64,000 nt of DNA, taken from contig CP159477.1 of NCBI GenBank assembly GCA_042140185.1, positions 2,170,001 through 2,234,000 of the forward strand. Direction: 5' to 3'. A model generated the notes under the pieces. It ran no database searches, was not told the DNA's origin, and saw nothing but the letters and a program-made list of their open reading frames with translations. The stretch comes from JANSXG01 sp024743075. Lineage in GTDB: Bacteria; Planctomycetota; Phycisphaerae; Phycisphaerales; UBA1924. Shown piece after piece: positions 58,479-64,000 of the stretch. How positions within the stretch are numbered: the stretch's first letter is position 1; each line of letters begins with the position of its first letter. The translations under genes and the position numbers were made by a program.

Positions 58479-61400
58479 TCAGCGGTAGTGAATGAACGCC
58501 GGGGTGTTGCGATCGATCGAGTTCAGGTCGTTGGGGTTGTTCGCCCCGTTGTCCGGCTCGAGCGAACCGACATCGAACCCATCGCCCGTGTTCTGGAACA
58601 CGAGAATGAAGTCGGTCCGGTTGTTGGCCGGGAAGAACCCGTTCGCGTTCGGGAACGCCGTGCTGACCGTCGCCAGCACCCAACCATCGGTGATCGAGTT
58701 GTTCGGGAACCCGGCCGCCGGGAACACCGACGCCGCCTCCAACTCGTCGCCCAACTGGAACACGCCGTAGCTCTCGCTGGTGGCGTTGAACAGCCCGAAG
58801 GCGTAGCCGCCGACGAGGTTGTTGATGTTCTCGCCGAACTGCACGCCGAAGCTCGTCAGCGTGAACGCGAAGCTCTTGATCTGGTTCCGATCGATCAAAA
58901 TCGAATCCAGCGGGTTCGCCCGGTCGTCGTCGGCGTTCCACTCGCCGTCGACCCCGGTCATGTCGCCGTCGGCGTCCTCGATCCAGTAGACGAACTGATC
59001 CAGGGGACCGGCCGCGATCAGGTTCTGCCCGAGCACGACCTCGTTCGTCTGGATGCTCGTCGGCAGAGTCGGACGCCGGATCGAACTGGTCGCCCAGCCA
59101 GACTGACGCGCGAACGGAACCGTGTTCCAACCGGGGTAGATACGCTCGGCCCCGGCCTTGCTGATATCGATGGTGAACTGAACCGCGTCTTCAGCACTGT
59201 TGTTGTTCTGCTCCGTGCGGTTCTGGGGCTGGAACTGAATCGGGTCGCCGTCAATCGAGCTCAGAAGGCTGGAGACGGGGAACCGCTCGCCGCTTGGAAG
59301 CTCGGCCACGATGATGACCGGGTTCAGCTGCGAGCTCAGGCGATTCCGCCCGGTGAACGAGGCGATCGGGGCCGACACGTACAGATCGTACGAACCGTCG
59401 GCAGCGGTCACGGTCGCCGTCGACAGGATCGGGGCGCCATCCAGATCGAAGCCGGTGTTGTAGATCTCCGTCGTCGTGCCGTCGGCCGAGCGAGGCAGGT
59501 CCCACGCGAGTTCCAGCAGACCGTTCGTGATCCGATCGGTCGACTCTTCGCCCTGACCCGTGAACCGGATCGCCGCGAGGTTCGAAGTGATGAACTGCAG
59601 CTGGATCGTGTCCGTCAGGAAGTCGTAGTCCGGGTCACCGGTGGACTCCGGCGTGTTCGTGTACACACGAACGTTGTTCGGACCACGCTGCAGGTACACG
59701 AACTGGTTCAGTTCCAACAACCAGTTCGTCAGCGACTGGAGCGAACGCTGGCTGGCGACAGAGTCGTCGCCGCTGGTCCGCTCGTACGAGAACGTCACAT
59801 TGTTGTGAGCAGCGGTCACGCGCTTCACGGTCGGAACCGCGACGCCCGCGTAGATCTTCGTGCCGATCGGAGCCGGGATCGCCTGGCCGCCGTCGGTCCC
59901 GAGCAGCACGCGACCGGAGATCAGCATGATCGCCGGGCCCTGAGCATCCGGATCGGCCGCATCGACCGCCTGCGCCACGAAGGTCTGGCCGTTGACCGCC
60001 GAAACATTCATGCCGGTCGAAGCGCCCTGGATCGCGCGGTCCGCGGCGTCCGCGTCCGCACCGTTGTAGGTGATCGTCGGCGTATCCATCATCGATACGC
60101 CCGAAACCTCGAACAGCACGCCGTTCGAGTTCGCGCCGTTGTCGGTGTCGATCCCATCGATCGTGCCGACGCTGATCGAGAAGTCGGACGCGTCCAGCAG
60201 CGAACGCACGACGACCTGGTTGAACTGCGCGATGATCGAATCGGCGTTGCCGTCGTCATCGTCGTCCAGCAGGAACGCGCTGTCGACCACCGTGCCGCTC
60301 TGAACCGTCAGAGCGATGAACGGCGCCTGCTTGTTCGTCTGGTCCGTTGCCGAAGCGGTCGCCGGGTTGCCCGCCGCATCGACCAGCGTCGAAGCAGCGA
60401 GAACCGCCACGGAATCGCTGATCGACACGTCCGCGTTCTGCAGCGTGAACGAGTTCGCCGTCGTCAACGCGTCCACGAGATCGCCGTCGTCGAACGGTGT
60501 CCCACCAAACGTGATCGACTCTTCCTCAACGTTCGCCGTCGAGACAGTCGTGTCGCCGGCGGTCGATTCGATCGCCTCCGACCACACGAACAGGATCCGG
60601 TTCGGATCCGAATCGCCAACGTCCGAGGTGTCTCCGACCGGACGCTGCTCGACCACCAGCTGGCGGTTCGAGGTCAGCTCGTCCTGGTTATCACCGGTCA
60701 GGAAACCGGCGAAGACCAGCGTCGGGTTCGCACGGTCCGTCGAAGCGTTCGTCGTGCCGACGCTCGGCGCGTCGTTGCCCGCGGCGTCGGTGATCTCGCC
60801 GGCGGACGCGTTGTACGCAGCCGCAACAGCGTTCGCATCGCCCGTGCCGGGGATCGCTTCTTCATCGTCGCCGCCCGCGGCGGTCGTACCGTCATCGTCC
60901 CAGTCGAACGCCTGCGGATCGAATCCGAGGATGATCGCGTTGTTCGTTTCGCGAGTGGCGAGCGGATCGCCGTCAACCACAAGGTCAACGCTGCCGCGAC
61001 TCGTCGAGATCGTCAGCGTGTCACTGCCCGGGTTCACCACCGTGTCGGCGGTGAAGCCACCGAGATCAGCGGTAAACCCGCTGGTCGTGATCTGAGAAAC
61101 CGGGTTCACCGACGCCGAGTCCACCGGGGTCACCGTCAGACCGGTCTCGCTGGTCGTGTTGGCCATCGCCTCGTCGTAAACGAGCGCGACCGCATCGACC
61201 TCGCCGTCACCGTCAAGGTCGTGGAACGAAACGAACTGCAGCATCGGCGCGATCTCATCGCCGATCGCGCGGTCCTCGACATCCGAAGGCAGCGTCTGGC
61301 TGAAGATGTCCGTCGGACCGGTCGCCGAATCGATCGTGACTCGGAACAGGCCGTCGTTCGGATCACCATCCGAGGCGTCTAGCAGGCCGTCGGCCGCGAT

Positions 61401-62524
61401 ACCGTCGAGCGCGCCGCCCGAGGAGTCGAGGTCGATGATGACCGAACTGCCCGAGGCGCTCACGGCGTTCACCGTGATGTCCGTCGCCACATCGCCGACG
61501 AGGTCCAGCGTGTACGCACCGGCCACACCGGCGCTCGAAATCTCATTGTTGAAGTCGATCCGGAGCGAACCACCCACGACGCCGCCGTTGGCGGGAACAC
61601 GCGCGGTGAACACCGCACCGGTCACCGACAGATCGGGAACACTCGTGATCTGGATCGAGTTCGACGTCGCGAGGTTCGCGACGATGTCCTTCAGATCAAG
61701 ATTCGAGTCCGGGGTGTTCGGGCGGATCCAGCGGTTCAACTGGAGGTTTGTTGAATCGTTCGGCAAGTCGCTGTTGTCGAGCGTCAGCGTGAGCGAGCGA
61801 AATTCGCTGCCCAGCGTCACACCCAGGATGCCGCTCGCCGTCGGCGTCGCACCCCCGAAGGAGTTGACCGTGTTCGCCTGGAAATCGTTGTCACCGACGC
61901 TCGCGATGATGGTCTGGTTGTCGTCGTTGGCCGTGTCGCCCGAAGCTGCGACACGCAGACGCTGATCGAAGTTCAGCAGAAGCAGGCTGCCGTCCGCGTT
62001 CACCTGAGCGCTCGTGATCCGCGGCCCCGTGTTGTCCTGCGCAGAACCTCGTCCTGCGTTTCGTCCGCCGCGTCAAACTCGGTCGTCGCGCCACCATCGC
62101 CCGGCGTGAACACACGCAGACGCACGCCGCCGCCGGCGTTGACGATGCTCGACCACTGGGCCGTCGAGAAGACAAAGTCTCCCGGCGTGCCGTCACCGTT
62201 GCGATCGTTCATGTCGATCTGCAGACCGGTGTTGCCGGCGTTGTTGTAGTTCACCGGACCGCCGAGGATCCCGACCGTGATCGCTGAGCCGAACAGCGTG
62301 CCGTCCGAGCCGATCAGGCGAGCCTCAACCGTCAGCGGCTGCCCGTCGGTCAGGCTCAGCCCGTCCAGACCCGCATCCACGGAAAAGGTCACGACCGTGG
62401 AGGGTCCGGCGAATTCATCGTCCGCGACCCGGGGCTGAGTGATCTGGACACCGGCTGCAAACGCCGAGCCCGCGACGGCCCCCGCCGCCAGCAGACCAAG
62501 CCCGCTCCGCAACAAAGCTCTCAT
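58479..62524 (-). CDS. Large Asp/Asn/Thr-rich surface or secreted protein, frame broken once
   Basis: Corrected, 1,348 residues. ATG 62524 gives a signal peptide (MRALLRSGLGLLAAGAVAGSAFAA). The body is acidic and beta-rich, built from repeated Ig-like or cadherin-like segments of about 100 residues with recurring phrases such as LVDAAGNPATA, EITDAAGNDAPSVGT and ALVYDEAM. Aspartate-rich loops (DLDGDGEVDA, DRNGDGTPGD, LLDDDDDGNADSI) look like calcium sites. No anchor, LPXTG or PEP-CTERM motif is seen at the C-terminus (NSIDRNTPAFIHYR). The break is at 62040-62043: DEVL joins AQDNTGPRITSAQV if CTGCGC is read as CTGGCGC. It is upstream of the dockerin and type II genes and is a candidate secreted adhesin or matrix protein. 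Confidence 0.84.
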
Positions 62525-62980
62525 TCCTTCGATCCTTTCTTATTCCGGCGCGTCCGCCGGGATCACTTCCTGGCCTGAGCCACCGAGCCAGCTCCGAATA
62601 ACCCGCTCGCGGACTATCCGACGCACCATCGGCCGATTGGTTCAGCAGTCCATTCCTTTGGAAAGCCGACAACGTCCGACGCACACGCAGCGCCCAATCC
62701 GATCCCGGCCCTGAAGACAGATAAACACGATTTGTTCGGGCAACTTATCAGACCTTCTGGGAAGTTGCCCGCGATATGAGGACCAGTCAAACGATCTGTA
62801 TGGGTTATCCCGCTTCCTGATCCGCGTCACGCCGTCTTTATCGGCCCGACCGGCTCCGGCCGCCCGAATCGGCAGCCGGGCCGATAACGCCCACCCCGGA
62901 CGGCGCAATACCTGCGCATCGCCACCCCCGGGCACATCCTGACAGGATGCGCACTCATCGATCCGGTTACCATCCGCCCG
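62525..62980. other. 456-base intergenic region between divergent genes
   Basis: Separates the minus-strand surface protein from the plus-strand FkbM methyltransferase. On the minus side AGAAAGGATCGAAGGA precedes the ATG at 62524 as ribosome site. The main structure is a perfect 10-base inverted repeat at 62737-62771 (listed separately), and there is a 7-base one (CATCCTG A CAGGATG) near 62934-62948. I see no open frame with protein-like content, no T-rich terminator and no clear sigma-70 promoter. Confidence 0.5.
62737..62771. repeat. Perfect 10-base inverted repeat, 15-base spacer
   Basis: CGGGCAACTT at 62737-62746 and AAGTTGCCCG at 62762-62771 are exact reverse complements separated by 15 bases. 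No T tract follows on either strand, which argues against a terminator. It lies about 215-250 bases upstream of the start codons on either side, a sensible place for a dimeric regulator site or a leader RNA structure. Function not known. Confidence 0.65.
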
Positions 62981-63880
62981 ATGCAACAGGCCCTCGAGAC
63001 GCTGCAGTGGATCCTCCTCATCGCCGCCATCGGCGCGGTCGCGGCCCTGATTTCCCAGTTCCGACTGGTGCGTCGTCGCCAAAAGCAGCTCTGGCGTCGG
63101 ACCGAGCGGCTCGAGGCCGCCGCCCTGGAACTCCGCCGATCCGTCGCCACCGCCGCCGCGACCCAGGACCTCGCCAGCCAGCCCGGCCCCGACCGACCTC
63201 GCTTCCACTTCACTGCCCAGGACAACGAGGATGTCTTCCTTTATGAGCTCTTTCAGGGCAAGCGCTCCGGACGCTACATCGAGGTCGGCGCCCACGACGG
63301 GCAGCACCTCTCCGTGACCCTCCCCTTCGAGGCCCTCGGCTGGACCGGCGTCCTCATCGAGCCCGTCCGGAAGAACTTTGAAGCCTGTCGCCAGGCCCGT
63401 CCCGCCAGCCACGTCGTGCACGCCGCCCTCGGCCCCGCCGGATCGAAGGGCTCCGTCACCTTCCACGAGGTGGTCGGCGAGGACCACTCCGGCGTGATGT
63501 CCTACCTCAAGACCAACGTCCATCACGAACAGGACCTCAAGGCGAAGGACGCCAGAGTCCACTCGGTGGAAGTGCCTTACACGACCATGACCGAGGTTTT
63601 GGCCGAAGCGCCGCAGCCCGAGCAGCCATACGACTTCGCCGTCATCGACGTCGAGGGCGGCGAGGTCGGTCTCTTCCAGGGATTCGACCTCGCCAGATTC
63701 GCACCGGCCGTACTCATCGTCGAGGACAAGGCCGATCCGCAGTCCAGCCCCGTCCGGCCCATCATCGAGAGCGCCGGCTACGAACGCGCGACCGCCATCG
63801 GCATCAACGATGTCTACGTCATCCGCTCGCAGCCCGAACTTCTCCGCCGCGCGCGCCGACTCGGCTTCGGAACTCGCTGA
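62981..63880 (+). CDS. Membrane-anchored FkbM family methyltransferase
   Basis: A 299-residue protein with an N-terminal helix (LQWILLIAAIGAVAALISQF, about residues 9-28) and a basic helical stalk (RLVRRRQKQLWRRTERLEAA), then an FkbM-type SAM-dependent O-methyltransferase domain. The signature is YELFQGKRSGRYIEVGAHDGQHLS (SAM motif I as VGAHDG), then GWTGVLIEPVRKNFEACR, and YDFAVIDVEGGEVGLFQGFDL (DVEGGE). FkbM enzymes methylate hydroxyls of sugars or polyketides and are common in surface-polymer clusters. With a glycosyltransferase-like start immediately downstream, this may be the edge of a second polysaccharide region. No Shine-Dalgarno of note. Confidence 0.85.
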   Translation: MQQALETLQWILLIAAIGAVAALISQFRLVRRRQKQLWRRTERLEAAALELRRSVATAAATQDLASQPGPDRPRFHFTAQDNEDVFLYELFQGKRSGRYIEVGAHDGQHLSVTLPFEALGWTGVLIEPVRKNFEACRQARPASHVVHAALGPAGSKGSVTFHEVVGEDHSGVMSYLKTNVHHEQDLKAKDARVHSVEVPYTTMTEVLAEAPQPEQPYDFAVIDVEGGEVGLFQGFDLARFAPAVLIVEDKADPQSSPVRPIIESAGYERATAIGINDVYVIRSQPELLRRARRLGFGTR

Positions 63881-63899
63881 CCCCCCGGCCCCCGTCCCG

Positions 63900-64000
63900 A
63901 TGCGCATTATCCACATAATCAACCCGTTCCACGCGCCCGAGGGTTCCGAGCACGCGATCGCCCAGGAGGTCACCCTCGCCTCAATCCGACGCGCACACGC
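63900..64000 (+). CDS. Start of a further gene, probably a glycosyltransferase (runs off the window)
   Basis: ATG 63900 opens a frame of 33 codons to the window edge: MRIIHIINPFHAPEGSEH then AIAQEVTLASIRRAH. A short strand of hydrophobic residues followed by NPF and a conserved acidic/Ser/Glu loop is how many GT-B family and related sugar-transferring proteins start, but 33 residues is not enough to assign a family. It follows the FkbM stop by 19 bases, likely the same transcript. Confidence 0.45.
   Translation, partial: MRIIHIINPFHAPEGSEHAIAQEVTLASIRRAH

Noticed and set aside
58269..61382. Open frame of about 1,040 codons on the plus strand opposite the surface protein
   Set aside because: Antisense; translation is Arg/Val-rich and repetitive only because it mirrors the repeats of the real gene.

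Overview
The window reads as a high-GC chromosomal segment of a Planctomycetota bacterium, most likely a Phycisphaerae-type lineage. The clues are the DUF1800/DUF1501 gene pair with a twin-arginine leader, a very large SecA with internal insertions and no C-terminal zinc tail, a futalosine hydrolase (menaquinone made by the futalosine route), a type II secretion operon beside a PilM-N-O-P-B operon, and many secreted proteins and lipoproteins. No tRNA, rRNA, CRISPR, insertion sequence or phage gene was seen. The species assignment is inference.

Layout. (1) 1-15,628, all minus strand: an exopolysaccharide cluster. In transcription order it holds a secreted beta-helix protein, a polysaccharide pyruvyl transferase, a Wzx-type flippase, a methyltransferase, two glycosyltransferases, an FrhB-type iron-sulfur protein, a Wzy/ligase-like membrane protein, a GT2 enzyme, GalE, a split Alg14/Alg13-type glycosyltransferase, a nucleotide-sugar dehydrogenase and the start of another glycosyltransferase. 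(2) 16,077-17,514, plus: an Hpt protein and a receiver-GGDEF diguanylate cyclase, divergent from the polysaccharide cluster. (3) 17,583-26,844: Hsp20, two lipoproteins, gamma-glutamyltransferase, adenine deaminase, BtpA and a DUF885 peptidase-like protein. (4) 26,949-40,469: SecA, a small secreted protein, BirA, a membrane GT2 enzyme, the DUF1800/DUF1501 pair, an operon ribF-nrnA-methyltransferase, and mqnB. (5) 40,653-46,360, plus: pilM-N-O-P-B. (6) 46,363-62,524, minus: a large surface protein, a dockerin protein and gspH-G-E-F-D-I-J-K-L-M-C. The two assembly operons converge with 2 bases between them. (7) 62,981-64,000, plus: an FkbM methyltransferase and the start of a further gene.

Functional picture (inference). 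The cell makes a decorated exopolysaccharide, possibly under c-di-GMP control. It exports proteins through an unusual SecA and assembles a type II secretion pseudopilus. That machine's operon begins with two candidate secreted products, a 1,348-residue Asp-rich surface protein and a dockerin protein.

The most striking global observation concerns frameshifts. Nine otherwise convincing genes carry ten single-base frameshifts. Eight are one-base losses, and six of those sit directly before GCGC on the coding strand, consistent with GGCGC having been read as GCGC. This looks more like a context-dependent sequencing error, perhaps linked to base modification, than nine pseudogenes. The corrected lengths match what the families need. 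Those genes are listed at full extent with the break noted.
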